Of a stretch of DNA of 64,000 nucleotides, positions 1 through 9,924 are shown piece after piece (the stretch's first letter is position 1; each line of letters opens with the position of its first letter). The stretch is from Haloferula rosea. Lineage in GTDB: Bacteria > Verrucomicrobiota > Verrucomicrobiia > Verrucomicrobiales > Akkermansiaceae. A program made the position numbers and the translations under genes. Location of the stretch: contig NZ_JAENII010000008.1 of assembly GCF_016595525.1 (NCBI RefSeq), forward strand, positions 62,001-126,000, written 5' to 3'. Under the pieces are notes generated by a model. It did no database searches and was not told the origin of the DNA. It was given only the letters and a program-made list of their open reading frames with translations.

Positions 1-46
1 GCGAAAAGTGCACAAAATCAAGAAGTAGGTCCCCAAACCCCTTACC

Positions 47-1495
47 ATGAAAACGCTCACGATTCTCTCCTGTGCCTTGTTGCTGCCCTGTCTCTCCGCA
101 GCTGCCGACGACAAAGCGAAAAAGCCCAACGTCCTCTTTCTGGTTTCCGATGACCTTCGCCCGGAGCTCGGATGCTACGGGAATGACGTCATCAAGAGCC
201 CGAACATTGACGCCCTCGCGGCCAGCGGGCTTGTCTTCAACCGCGCCTATTGCCAGCAGGCCGTGTGCTCACCATCGCGTAGCAGTGTCATGACCGGAGC
301 ACGTCCCGACACCACCGGGGTCACGAACCTGACCACCCACTTCCGCGAGGCCATGCCCGACGTGGTCACCCTGCCACAACTCTTCAAGAACCACGGCTAC
401 ACCTGCAGGGCATATGGCAAGATCTATCACGGCGACCTTCAGGACCCCCCATCGTGGTCCCCACAGAAGGAGCAGTCGTCCATTCGCGGCTTGTTCAATT
501 CAAAGACCTACCTGGTCGCTGACAAGGAACCCGTCAAGCTCACCAAGACCGACCGCGGACCCGCCTTCAGGAAAACGGATGACCCTCCGAATGGCGGTGG
601 TGAAGGGAAGCTCGCCGACCAGGCCATCGCCGCACTGAGGGACCTCAAGGCCGAGTCAGAACCTTTCTTCCTCGCCGTCGGCTTCCACAAGCCCCACCTC
701 CCATTCAACGTCCCGAAATTCTACTGGGATCTCTATGATCGCGACGAAATCCCGCTCGCTCCGAACTACTTCCTGCCACAAGACGCCCCCGAGTTCGCTT
801 TGGTCGAGAAACCGGAGATGTGGAACTACAGTGGTGTCCCCGACACCGCCGATCTCCCGGAAGACTACCGCCGCGATCTCAAGCACGGCTACTATGCCGC
901 GGTGAGTTACATGGACGCCCAACTTGGCCGCGTTGTCGACGAGCTCGACGCCCTCGGCCTCCGCGACAACACCATCATCATCCTGTGGGGCGACCACGGC
1001 TGGAAACTCGGTGAGCACCGACGCTGGGCGAAGCACAGCTGTGTGGAGAACGACACCCGTTCCCCGCTCCTCATCAGCACCCCGGGGATGCCGTCCAAGG
1101 GTGACACCACTGATGCCCTCGTTGAGTTCGTCGATATCTACCCAACCCTCGCCGAGCTCGCAGGCCTCCCCCTTCCCGACCACCTCGAGGGCAGCAGCTT
1201 CACACCGCTGATCGAGAAACCGGACAGGGAATGGAAGGAAGCCGCCTTCAGCCAGTATCCTCGCAGCTACAAGGGCAAGCGTCTCACCGGGTACACCATG
1301 CGGACCGATCGCTATCGCTTCACCCGCTGGGTCCACACCAAGGATCACTCCAAGGTCGAGGCCATCGAACTCTACGACCACGACAAGGATCCTCAAGAAA
1401 ACATCAACATCGCCCCGAACCCCGAGAACCGCGCCCTGATCGAGAAGCTCACCGAGCAATCAAAGGCAGGCTGGAAAGCAGCTCTCAAACCATGA
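47..1495 (+). CDS. Secreted sulfatase, iduronate-2-sulfatase/choline-sulfatase-like (S1 family)
   Basis: This 482-residue enzyme probably hydrolyses sulfate esters on a polysaccharide outside the cytoplasm. The N-terminus is a Sec signal peptide ending near the Ala run at residues 18-20. The metal-binding Asp pair lies at about residues 35-36 in SDDLRPE, and the formylglycine signature C-S-P-S-R starts at Cys74; that Cys must be modified by a separate maturase. A second metal-site segment, ILWGDHGWKLGEH, lies near residue 312. The SDDLRPELG start is typical of the iduronate-2-sulfatase-like branch, but the substrate cannot be read from sequence. Only 46 bases precede it, so the operon may begin further left. 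Its stop overlaps the next start by ATGA, which suggests translational coupling. Confidence 0.93.
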   Translation: MKTLTILSCALLLPCLSAAADDKAKKPNVLFLVSDDLRPELGCYGNDVIKSPNIDALAASGLVFNRAYCQQAVCSPSRSSVMTGARPDTTGVTNLTTHFREAMPDVVTLPQLFKNHGYTCRAYGKIYHGDLQDPPSWSPQKEQSSIRGLFNSKTYLVADKEPVKLTKTDRGPAFRKTDDPPNGGGEGKLADQAIAALRDLKAESEPFFLAVGFHKPHLPFNVPKFYWDLYDRDEIPLAPNYFLPQDAPEFALVEKPEMWNYSGVPDTADLPEDYRRDLKHGYYAAVSYMDAQLGRVVDELDALGLRDNTIIILWGDHGWKLGEHRRWAKHSCVENDTRSPLLISTPGMPSKGDTTDALVEFVDIYPTLAELAGLPLPDHLEGSSFTPLIEKPDREWKEAAFSQYPRSYKGKRLTGYTMRTDRYRFTRWVHTKDHSKVEAIELYDHDKDPQENINIAPNPENRALIEKLTEQSKAGWKAALKP

Positions 1496-3159
1496 CCATC
1501 ATCCGCATGATCCAACCCTTCACCTCCGCCCTGCTGATCAGTTCAGTAATCCTCATTTCGGAGGCTCGAAGCGAAGTCACCACGACTTCCCTCCTGAACG
1601 AGATGGTAGATCGCGAAGCACTCCCACGCTTCCCATCGTCCGATTTCCGCCTGAAGCAGGCCAGCAGTTACAACCGGGCATCGAAGACCCCGGACGACGA
1701 GAAGGGCTGGTTCACCAACCGCGACTTCAACTCAAACGACCGCGACAAGAACTTCATCCGTATCGACAATAGGGACGGCCGCAAGGAATGGGTCCTGATG
1801 GATCACAAGGGTGCCGGAGCCATCGTTCGCACATGGATGCCGTGGGCGAACGATCGCAAACCGGACACCGACACCATCATCCGGATCTACCTGGATGGCG
1901 CCGCCGAACCCGTCCTTCAGGGGAACATGCTCAGCCTCTTCGATGGCAGCGGCCTGATCCCCTACCCATTCGCACACGAGTCCCTGCGCTCCGCCGTCTC
2001 CTTCTTCCCGATCCCGTATGCCAAGCATTGCAAGATCACCACATCCAAGGCTCCGTTTTTCTATCAGTTCACCTACCGGGAGTATCCCCAGGGAACCAAG
2101 GTCAAAACGTTCTCGGTGGAAGAGTTCGAATCAGCACAACCGCTGGCCAAGAGCATCGGCGAAAAACTGATCGCTCCTCATGGCCCCGACCTTGGCGGCG
2201 ATCTCACCCTCACCAAGACTCTTTCCACTCAGGAAGAAGCCATCATCGACCTTCCCGCAGGACCGGGTTCGGTCCGCGAAATCGCGGTCAAACTGGGAAG
2301 CTACCAAAAGCCGGCAATCACCCGCAGCGTGGTGCTGAAGATGGAATGCGACGGGAAGGAAACCATCTGGTGTCCGATTGGCGACTTCTTCGGCAGCGGC
2401 ATCGGACTTCATCCGTTCCGGGGCTTCTACCGCACGGTCGATGAAGACGGCACCATGTCCTGCCGCTGGATCATGCCCTATCAAAAGACCGCGAGGATCT
2501 CGCTCGTCAACCTCGGCAAGGACTCCGTTGAAGCCACCCTCGCAGCACGAACTGGCGATTGGGCGTGGGATTCACAAAGCATGTACTTCCACGCCGATTG
2601 GAAGCGTCAGTACCCGGTCCCCACCCGTCCATTCTCCGACTGGAACTACATCACGACGTCCGGACAGGGCGTCTATGTTGGCGACACCCTGACCGTCATG
2701 AATCCCGTCGAGCGTTGGTGGGGCGAAGGCGATGAGAAGATCTGGGTCGACGGAGAAGACTTCCCATCCATTTTCGGCACCGGCACGGAAGACTACTACG
2801 CCTACTCGTGGGGAGGTCGGAGCACCGACTTCTACGAGCATCCCTTCCATGCCCAACCTCGCTCGAACGAATACAACAAGCTGAATCGAAAGACGGCCAG
2901 GAATGAGAAAGACACCTCGGGATACAGCACGGAAACCCGCACACGATCGCTCGACACCATGCCGTTCGGCAAGAGCCTTCAACTCGACATGGAGGTCTGG
3001 TCATGGACGGAGTGCGACATGGAGTTTGCCGTCGCCACCTACTGGTACGGCCTTCCTGGCACGACCAGTAATGTTGAGCCTTCGCCCGACGGAGCTACAG
3101 CGCCTCTGACTTGGCCGCTGTCCGCGAAACAAGGCGGAAACAAGAAGCCAGCACGCTGA
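1492..3159 (+). CDS. GH172-type glycoside hydrolase (DUF2961), secreted
   Basis: A 555-residue protein of the DUF2961 family, now GH172, whose characterised members act on alpha-D-fructofuranose or alpha-D-arabinofuranose linkages. The start is set by the ATGA overlap with the sulfatase and by the signal-like segment MIQPFTSALLISSVILISEA; longer in-frame reading upstream is antisigned by overlap with that gene. Family features visible are GAGAIVRTWMP near residue 103, the PYQKTARISLVN segment, and GTGTEDYYAYSWGG with Glu433, the likely catalytic Glu region. The last 20 residues or so are low-complexity and not typical of the family. A 258-base gap separates it from the next gene; I see no clear site in that gap. 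The actual sugar removed here is unknown. Confidence 0.85.
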   Translation: MTIIRMIQPFTSALLISSVILISEARSEVTTTSLLNEMVDREALPRFPSSDFRLKQASSYNRASKTPDDEKGWFTNRDFNSNDRDKNFIRIDNRDGRKEWVLMDHKGAGAIVRTWMPWANDRKPDTDTIIRIYLDGAAEPVLQGNMLSLFDGSGLIPYPFAHESLRSAVSFFPIPYAKHCKITTSKAPFFYQFTYREYPQGTKVKTFSVEEFESAQPLAKSIGEKLIAPHGPDLGGDLTLTKTLSTQEEAIIDLPAGPGSVREIAVKLGSYQKPAITRSVVLKMECDGKETIWCPIGDFFGSGIGLHPFRGFYRTVDEDGTMSCRWIMPYQKTARISLVNLGKDSVEATLAARTGDWAWDSQSMYFHADWKRQYPVPTRPFSDWNYITTSGQGVYVGDTLTVMNPVERWWGEGDEKIWVDGEDFPSIFGTGTEDYYAYSWGGRSTDFYEHPFHAQPRSNEYNKLNRKTARNEKDTSGYSTETRTRSLDTMPFGKSLQLDMEVWSWTECDMEFAVATYWYGLPGTTSNVEPSPDGATAPLTWPLSAKQGGNKKPAR

Positions 3160-3417
3160 ATCGAAACCTTCGGACAACCCGGCGGGCCGAAGTCGCGAAG
3201 ACACCTCCCGACAGCACCGGTCCGGGCAAACACACATGGGCGACACCCGAGCTGTCGAACCTGCCTCGGGTCGGAGCAGTCACCCGTGTGACCGGCTCCA
3301 TCGTTGTTGCAACCTACCCACAGACGGACGATGGCAAGGAGCCGGGCTTTCCCTCGTCTCCAACCACCGGACCGGCAGCCCCCCGCTCTCCTCTCAAGCA
3401 ATCCAACGACTTTCAGA

Positions 3418-4923
3418 ATGAAAACGACACTCAGATTCCTGACGATCTTCTCGGTAGGACTCATCAATGCCCATGCGGCACGCAACCAGCCGAACATCAT
3501 CCTGGTGATGCCCGACGACGTGGGCTACGGCGACTACGCCTGCTTCGGGAACCCCATCATGAAGACCCCGGCGGTCGATGCCTTCAAGAAGCAGAGCCTG
3601 CTGTTCAGCAAATTCCACGTCAGCCCGACCTGCGCACCAACCCGCGCAGCGCTGATGAGTGGACGTCACGAGTTCAAGAGTGGTGTCACCCACACCATCT
3701 ACGAGCGTGAACGCCTGTCACTCGATACCTTCACGCTCCCACAGATGCTCAAGTCCGCCGGCTACACCACCGGCATCTTCGGCAAATGGCACCTTGGCGA
3801 TGAAGAGGAATATCGCCCGGAAAGCCGTGGTTTCGATGAAGTCTACACCCACGGCGGCGGCGGCATCGGCCAGACCTACCCCGGTTCCTGCGGAGACGCC
3901 CCCGGCAACACCAACATCGACCCTGCCCTGTGGCACAATGGCAAATGGGTGAAGACCAAGGGCTACTGCACCGACCTCTTTTTCCAACAGGCCACCCGGT
4001 GGATGGATGAGAAACGCAAAGCCGATCAACCCTTCTTTGCCTACATCTCCCTCAATGCCGCCCACAGCCCGTATGTCCTGCCCGAGGAATACTACCAACA
4101 CTACCTCGGCAAGCCCGGCGTCACCGATACCATCGCCAAGTTCTTCGGCATGATCGAGAACATCGACACGAACTTCGGAGCCCTCCTGAAGCAGCTCGAA
4201 GAGTGGGGCATGGCCGAGGACACACTCGTCATCTACCTAGCGTCCGACAATGGCGGAACCAAAGGCATCCACATCCACAACGCCGGCATGAGAGGCAGCA
4301 AGGGCCGCCCCTACGAAGGAGGCACACGGGTCCCCTGCTTCTTCCGCTGGCCGAACGGAAGCATTCCTGCCGATCGTGAATGCGACGCCCTCAGTTCAGG
4401 CATGGACATCTATCCCACCCTGGCCGGGATCGTGGGTGCCGAGTTGTCCGACGCCGTGAAGAAGCAGATCGAAGGCCGCAACCTTCAACCATTGCTCAAG
4501 GACCCCGCTGGCGAGTGGCCGGCACGCACGCTCATCCACCACGTCGGCCGCTGGGACAAAGGCAAACGGGAAGAGTGGAAATACACCGCCTGCGCGATCG
4601 AGGACGGACGCTTCCGCTTGGTCAACAACAAGGAGTTGTATGATCTTGAGGCTGACTCCGGCGACAAGTCTCCTGAGTACAACAACCTCATCTCCAAATA
4701 TCCCGAGATCGCTGCGAGGCTTCGGGCCGAGTATGACAAGTGGTGGGATGCACTCCCCCCCTACCTCGTCAACGAGGATGCCATGGGCCCGAAGGTCAAC
4801 CCCATGAAAGCCCTCTACTGGGAACAATTCGGAGGTGGCCCGGATGAGAAGATGAGATGGCAGATGAAGCCTGACCGGCTGATCAACGGCCATAAGAAGA
4901 AAAAGGAACCTGTCGCCAAATAG
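3418..4923 (+). CDS. Secreted arylsulfatase-like sulfatase (S1 family)
   Basis: A 501-residue sulfatase. I chose the ATG that begins MKTTLRFLTIFSVG because it gives a clean signal peptide cleaved near Ala20; the frame stays open for 38 codons upstream without one. The metal-binding segment MPDDVGYGDY begins at residue 31 and the formylglycine motif C-A-P-T-R starts at Cys72, followed by AALMSGR. KWHLGD and the ASDNGG segment are further sulfatase signatures. It differs clearly from the first sulfatase in this block, so the two probably remove sulfate from different positions or sugars. The Lys-rich C-terminus (HKKKKEPVAK) is ordinary. It ends 15 bases before the heme-protein gene. Confidence 0.92.
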   Translation: MKTTLRFLTIFSVGLINAHAARNQPNIILVMPDDVGYGDYACFGNPIMKTPAVDAFKKQSLLFSKFHVSPTCAPTRAALMSGRHEFKSGVTHTIYERERLSLDTFTLPQMLKSAGYTTGIFGKWHLGDEEEYRPESRGFDEVYTHGGGGIGQTYPGSCGDAPGNTNIDPALWHNGKWVKTKGYCTDLFFQQATRWMDEKRKADQPFFAYISLNAAHSPYVLPEEYYQHYLGKPGVTDTIAKFFGMIENIDTNFGALLKQLEEWGMAEDTLVIYLASDNGGTKGIHIHNAGMRGSKGRPYEGGTRVPCFFRWPNGSIPADRECDALSSGMDIYPTLAGIVGAELSDAVKKQIEGRNLQPLLKDPAGEWPARTLIHHVGRWDKGKREEWKYTACAIEDGRFRLVNNKELYDLEADSGDKSPEYNNLISKYPEIAARLRAEYDKWWDALPPYLVNEDAMGPKVNPMKALYWEQFGGGPDEKMRWQMKPDRLINGHKKKKEPVAK

Positions 4924-4938
4924 CCTTCCTTTCCCTCG

Positions 4939-7515
4939 ATGAGACCCTGCTCTGCTTCACTGACCGCCCTGCTCCTCATTTCCTCGGTCAAAGCCCCCGC
5001 CGCCAGCCCCGGCGAGACCGTTTACCAGTCCGGATTCCTGTCAAAGAGCGAGGCCCTCGAGTCCATCGAGTTGCCCGACGGCTACCGCCTCGAACTCATC
5101 CTCAGCGAACCGCTGGTCGAGGAACCGGTAATGACCGCTTGGGACGGAAATGGCGCGATGTACGTGGTGCAGATGCGCACCTACATGCAGGACATCGATG
5201 CCTCGGGTGAGAAGGACTCGAAGAGCGTCATTACCCGCCACGTCGACACGAACGGCGACGGCCGCTACGACAAACACAGTATCTTTGCCAAGGACCTCAA
5301 GCTGCCACGCTTCGTGCTGCCGCTCGACGACCGGGTCATCGTCGGCCTGACCGACACCCTCGACCTCTGGACCTACCGCGACACCAGCGGCGATGGCATC
5401 GCCGACGAGGTCATCAAGATTCATGAAGGTGGTCGCCGCGGCGGCAACATGGAACACCAGCCAAGCGGCCTGATGTGGGCTTTGGACAACTGGCTGTATC
5501 TCACCTACGAGGCCAAGCGCTACCGCTTCACCGACGGCAAGCTGACTGTCCAGCAAATGCCGGCCGGCGGCGGCCAATGGGGCCTGACGCAGGACGACTG
5601 GGGTCGACTCTACTATTCCAATGCCGGCGGCGAACGTCCCGCAGTCGAGTTCCAACAGCCGCTGACCTACGGCTCGCTCGCCCTTCCCGGACAGGAAGAG
5701 GATGGCTTCCGCACCGTTTACCCGATCGCCGAGGTGCCCGACGTCCAGGGTGGCGAACGCCGCGTCGGCCCGAACGGCGGGCTCAACAACTTCACCGGCG
5801 TGGCCGGTCAGTCGATCTTCCGCGGCGACCGCCTGCCACAGGAACTTTACGGCGACCTGTTCATCCCTGAACCGGTCGGCCGCCTGATCCGCCAGGTCGA
5901 GGTCGACCGCCAACAGGCCAAGACCGTGCTGCGCAACGCGACCCCCGGCACGGAGTTCCTGCGCACCCGCGACGTGAACTTCCGCCCCGTCTGGACCGCC
6001 ACCACCCCGGGCGGGCAAATGGCCATCGTCGACATGCACCGCGGCATCATCCAGCAAGGCAACTGGACCAAGCGCGGCAGCTACCTGCGCGAGGTGATCC
6101 AGAAGTGGAAGCTCGACAGGAACATCGGCAAGGGCCGCATCTACCGCCTCGTTCACAAGGACTTCAAGGCCGGGCCACAACCGCGGATGCTCGATGAAAC
6201 GACCGCCCAACTCGTCGCCCACCTGGCCCACCCGAACGGCTGGTGGCGCGACACCGCGCAGAAGCTGATTATCCTCCGCGAGGACCGCGAGTCGGTCGTC
6301 CCGACACTTGAGAACATGGTCCGCAAAAGCCCCTCGGAGCTCGGCCGCCTGCACGCGCTGTGGACCCTCGAGGGCATCGGCAAGGTCGACCCGACCCTCC
6401 TCGTCCACGCTCTCAGGGACCCGGCCTCGATCGTCCGTACCTCCGCCGTACGCATCGCCGAGCCCTTCATGACCCGCGGCGACGAGTCCGTCGTCGCTGC
6501 CCTTTCCAGTCCGCTCCCGAAGGACGCCGAAATGGTCGTGCAGATGCTCAACTCAATCTCCGCCAGCGCCACCACCGCGCCGGAACTGTTGGCCGTCGCC
6601 AGCCTGATCGAGGAGAAGTTCGGTGACACCGAAATCATCAGCGAGGTCCTCAAGGTCCGCGAAAAGGCAACCCGCGAAGCCCGACTGGCCATGGCGCGCC
6701 AACAGCAGGATGCGCACTTCGCCGCCTCGATGGAACGCGGCAAGGCAATCTACCAGCAGTTGTGCTTCGCCTGCCACGGCGAGGACGGCCAAGGCGCGCC
6801 GATGGTCGGACGCCCCGGCGCCAAGCTCGCGCCCTCCTTCACCGACTCGCCCCGCGTCCTCGGCACCGGTGAAGGCGCCATCCGGGTGCTCCTCCACGGC
6901 ATGAGCGGACCGATCGACGGCAAGGAATACGAAGGCCTCATGGTGCCGATGGCAAACAACGACGATCCATGGATCGCGGACATCGTGACCTACATCCGCA
7001 ACAGCTTCGACAACGAGGCCCCCGCGATCACCCCGGAGCAGGTGGCCATCCTGCGAAAGCGCCACGCCGACCGCAGCGAAGCCTGGACCGCCGAAGAACT
7101 CGCCGAACTTGAACCGGCCGGGCTTCCTTTCGACAAGCGCTGGAAGCTCAGCTCCAGCCACAACGCCCGGGAACTCGAGCTCGCCTTCGACGGCAACGAC
7201 AAGACCCGCTGGACGACCCAGAAAAGCATGGCACCCGACATGTGGATTCAGATCGAATTCCCCGAGACCACACGTCTGAACGGCCTGAGCCTCGACACCC
7301 GCCGCTCGAAGGGCGACTACCCGCGAGGCTACCAGATCCAGGTTTCCAACGACGGCAAACGCTGGAGCGACCCCATCGCCGCGGGCGTGGGAAGTGTCGA
7401 AACCAAGATCGTTTTTCCCCAGGTTGAAACCCGCTTCCTCCGCATCACCCAGACCGGCAAGGACCGCCTCTACTGGTCGATCCACGAAATGAATCTCTTG
7501 GGCAAGTCGTCCTGA
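4939..7515 (+). CDS. PVC-type heme/dehydrogenase-like protein with HEAT, cytochrome c and discoidin domains
   Basis: An 858-residue secreted protein typical of Planctomycetes and Verrucomicrobia. After a signal peptide, residues of about 30-400 form the 'putative membrane-bound dehydrogenase' beta-propeller ([20 protein letters not shown]), with two Asp-rich calcium-type loops, [10 protein letters not shown] and [15 protein letters not shown]-repeat section follows at about 415-590. A cytochrome c domain has the heme motif C-F-A-C-H at Cys609-His613. The C-terminal 140 residues look like an F5/8 type C (discoidin) carbohydrate-binding domain ([21 protein letters not shown]). The role is not established; an oxidoreductase acting on a sugar, bound to the glycan by its discoidin domain, is an inference. 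It lies 15 bases after the sulfatase and 26 bases before GH95. Confidence 0.88.
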   Translation: MRPCSASLTALLLISSVKAPAASPGETVYQSGFLSKSEALESIELPDGYRLELILSEPLVEEPVMTAWDGNGAMYVVQMRTYMQDIDASGEKDSKSVITRHVDTNGDGRYDKHSIFAKDLKLPRFVLPLDDRVIVGLTDTLDLWTYRDTSGDGIADEVIKIHEGGRRGGNMEHQPSGLMWALDNWLYLTYEAKRYRFTDGKLTVQQMPAGGGQWGLTQDDWGRLYYSNAGGERPAVEFQQPLTYGSLALPGQEEDGFRTVYPIAEVPDVQGGERRVGPNGGLNNFTGVAGQSIFRGDRLPQELYGDLFIPEPVGRLIRQVEVDRQQAKTVLRNATPGTEFLRTRDVNFRPVWTATTPGGQMAIVDMHRGIIQQGNWTKRGSYLREVIQKWKLDRNIGKGRIYRLVHKDFKAGPQPRMLDETTAQLVAHLAHPNGWWRDTAQKLIILREDRESVVPTLENMVRKSPSELGRLHALWTLEGIGKVDPTLLVHALRDPASIVRTSAVRIAEPFMTRGDESVVAALSSPLPKDAEMVVQMLNSISASATTAPELLAVASLIEEKFGDTEIISEVLKVREKATREARLAMARQQQDAHFAASMERGKAIYQQLCFACHGEDGQGAPMVGRPGAKLAPSFTDSPRVLGTGEGAIRVLLHGMSGPIDGKEYEGLMVPMANNDDPWIADIVTYIRNSFDNEAPAITPEQVAILRKRHADRSEAWTAEELAELEPAGLPFDKRWKLSSSHNARELELAFDGNDKTRWTTQKSMAPDMWIQIEFPETTRLNGLSLDTRRSKGDYPRGYQIQVSNDGKRWSDPIAAGVGSVETKIVFPQVETRFLRITQTGKDRLYWSIHEMNLLGKSS

Positions 7516-7541
7516 CCCCGGAACCCAATATCTCAGAACTC

Positions 7542-9908
7542 ATGAAAAGCCCCATTTTCCTCTCCCTCGCCCTGCTGCTCTCCGCCGCCCATGGCGCCAA
7601 GCATGACATGGACGAGAAATACAACCCTCCTGCGACCGCCAAGTTCGTGGACGAGGCTTCTGCTCCTGAAGAACCACTGACCTTGTGGTATCGCATGCCC
7701 GCGAAGAAATGGGAAACCGAAGCGCTCCCGGTCGGGAACGGCCGTCTCGCCGGGATGGTCTTCGGTGGTGTCAATCAGGAACGCATCCAGCTCAATGAAG
7801 AAACCCTGTGGGACGGCGAATACCTCGACCGCCACAACCCGAGGGCACTCGAAGCCCTGCCGAAAGTCCAGCAGCTGCTCTTTGAGGGTAAGAACAAGGA
7901 AGCCACCAAACTAGCAGGCAAGGACATGATGGGAGTGCCTTCCCGAATCAAATCCTACCAAACCCTCGGCGATCTGCTGCTCGATTTCCCCGATGCGGAA
8001 AGCGTCTCCGGCTACCGTCGCGATCTCGACATCACCACCGGGATCTCACGGACCAGCTACTCCGTCGACGGCGTCACCTACACCCGTGAGGTCTTCGTCA
8101 GCGCACCGGATCAGGTGATGGTCGTCCATCTCACCGCCGACCAACCCGGCAAGCTCGACTTCACCGCCCGCTTTGACCGTCGCGACGTCACCTACACCGA
8201 AGGCCCCGGCAACCGACTGATCATGCGTGGCAAACTCGGCGTCGAATTCGAAGCCCAACTGCTTCCCCGGGTGAAAGGCGGATCCATCTCGACGAAGGAC
8301 GGCGTGCTCACCGTCTCGAAGGCCGACGAAGTCACCCTGCTGGTCAATGGCGCCACGAGCTACAAGCACGCCGAGGACCTCAGCGGCGATGAAACCGCCC
8401 GCTGCGAGGCACCGCTCAAGAAGGCCTGGGAAAAGCCCACCGCCCAACTGCGCGCCGACCACGTCAAGGATCACCAATCGCTCTTTAGTCGTGTCGAGCT
8501 CGACCTCGGCACCACCGATGCCGTCAAACTCCCCACCGATGAACGCCTCCGCGCAATCAAGAAAGGCGCCCGCGACCCGCAGTTCGAGACGCTCTACTTC
8601 CAATATGGTCGCTACCTTCTGATCGGCAGCTCACGCGACGGATTCCTCCCCGCCAACCTGCAGGGCAAGTGGTGCCAGAACTACAAGGCCCCTTGGAACA
8701 GCGACTACCATTTCAACATCAACTTCCAGATGAACTACTGGCCGGCACAGGTCGCCAACCTGTCCGAGTGCCACCTGCCCTACTTCGACTACGTCGAAAG
8801 CCTCGTTCCCTACGGCCAGAAGACCGCCAAGCTCCACTACGGCGCCGACGGATGGACCCTCCACCACCTCTCCGACATCTTCGGCAAGACCACCCCTGCC
8901 GATGGCGTGCATGGCGTCTGGCCGATGGGTGCCGCGTGGGCGACGCGCGGATTCATGGAACACTACCGCTTTACGGGCGATCGCGAGTTCCTGGAAAAGC
9001 GCGCCTACCCGATCATGAAGGAGGCCGCCGAGTTCATCTTCGATTTTCTGATCGAGGCTCCCGAAGGTTCCCCCGTCGCCGGCAAACTGGTGACCAATCC
9101 TTCCCACTCACCGGAGAACAGCTTCATCAAGGCGGACGGGACCGAGTCGCTCTTCACCTACGCGTCCACGATGGACCTCCAGATCATCCACGGGCTTTTC
9201 TCGGACCTGTTGGAGACCAACCAGATCCTCGGTCCTGGCGGAAACTTCGACACTGAGTTCCGCAACAAGGTCGAGGAAATCATGGCCCGGATCGCCCCCA
9301 TGCAGATCAGCGCCAAGACCGGTCGGCTTCAGGAATGGATCGAGGACTACAAGGAAGTGGACCCGAAGCACCGCCACACCTCCCACCTCTACGGCCTCCA
9401 CCCGGGCAAGCAGATCAATGCCAACGACACGCCCGAGTTCTACGAGGCCGCGCGCAAGTCGCTCGAAGCCCGTGGCGACGGCGGCAAGGGCTGGAGCATG
9501 GCGTGGAAAGTCAACATGTGGGCCCGCTTCAAGAATGGTGAACGCTCCTACGACCTGCTCACCAACCTGCTCAGCAAGATGACGCTGACCAACCTCTTCG
9601 ACACCCACCCGCCCTTCCAGATCGACGGCAACTTCGGCGGCACCGCCGCCATCGCGGAAATGCTGCTCCAGACCCACGCCGGCGACATTGAAGTCCTCCC
9701 GGCCCTGCCGAAAGCCTGGCCAAACGGATCGGTGAAAGGCCTGCGTGCCCGCGGCGGCTTCGAAGTCGATATCGCCTGGAAGGACGGCAAGCTCAGCGAA
9801 GCCACGATCAAGTCGCTCAACGGCAACCCGCTCAAAATCCGCTACGGCCAGACCGTCGTCGACAAGGAGCTCGCCAAGGGCGAAAGCCTCACCTGGAGCG
9901 GGAACTAA
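7542..9908 (+). CDS. GH95 alpha-L-fucosidase (first copy)
   Basis: A 788-residue secreted GH95 enzyme, a family that removes alpha-1,2-linked L-fucose and sometimes L-galactose by inversion. It has a signal peptide ([19 protein letters not shown]), the N-terminal beta-sandwich with [14 protein letters not shown] and [10 protein letters not shown], then the (alpha/alpha)6 barrel. Catalytic residues expected from the characterised family member AfcA can be matched: the Asn pair at N392 and N394 in [10 protein letters not shown], Glu525 in SHSPEN, and Asp695 in FQIDGNFGG. All are intact, so activity is likely. It is most similar to the second copy downstream. Spacing of 26 and 16 bases to its neighbours supports a single transcript. 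Confidence 0.95.
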   Translation: MKSPIFLSLALLLSAAHGAKHDMDEKYNPPATAKFVDEASAPEEPLTLWYRMPAKKWETEALPVGNGRLAGMVFGGVNQERIQLNEETLWDGEYLDRHNPRALEALPKVQQLLFEGKNKEATKLAGKDMMGVPSRIKSYQTLGDLLLDFPDAESVSGYRRDLDITTGISRTSYSVDGVTYTREVFVSAPDQVMVVHLTADQPGKLDFTARFDRRDVTYTEGPGNRLIMRGKLGVEFEAQLLPRVKGGSISTKDGVLTVSKADEVTLLVNGATSYKHAEDLSGDETARCEAPLKKAWEKPTAQLRADHVKDHQSLFSRVELDLGTTDAVKLPTDERLRAIKKGARDPQFETLYFQYGRYLLIGSSRDGFLPANLQGKWCQNYKAPWNSDYHFNINFQMNYWPAQVANLSECHLPYFDYVESLVPYGQKTAKLHYGADGWTLHHLSDIFGKTTPADGVHGVWPMGAAWATRGFMEHYRFTGDREFLEKRAYPIMKEAAEFIFDFLIEAPEGSPVAGKLVTNPSHSPENSFIKADGTESLFTYASTMDLQIIHGLFSDLLETNQILGPGGNFDTEFRNKVEEIMARIAPMQISAKTGRLQEWIEDYKEVDPKHRHTSHLYGLHPGKQINANDTPEFYEAARKSLEARGDGGKGWSMAWKVNMWARFKNGERSYDLLTNLLSKMTLTNLFDTHPPFQIDGNFGGTAAIAEMLLQTHAGDIEVLPALPKAWPNGSVKGLRARGGFEVDIAWKDGKLSEATIKSLNGNPLKIRYGQTVVDKELAKGESLTWSGN

Positions 9909-9924
9909 CAGAGAATCATTCACG

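Noticed and set aside
5041-6408. Long open frame on the minus strand opposite the PVC heme gene
   Set aside because: It mirrors the codon pattern of the real gene in high-GC DNA, is Ala/Val/Asp/Gly-rich and has no signal peptide or known motif. The plus-strand gene has clear domains.
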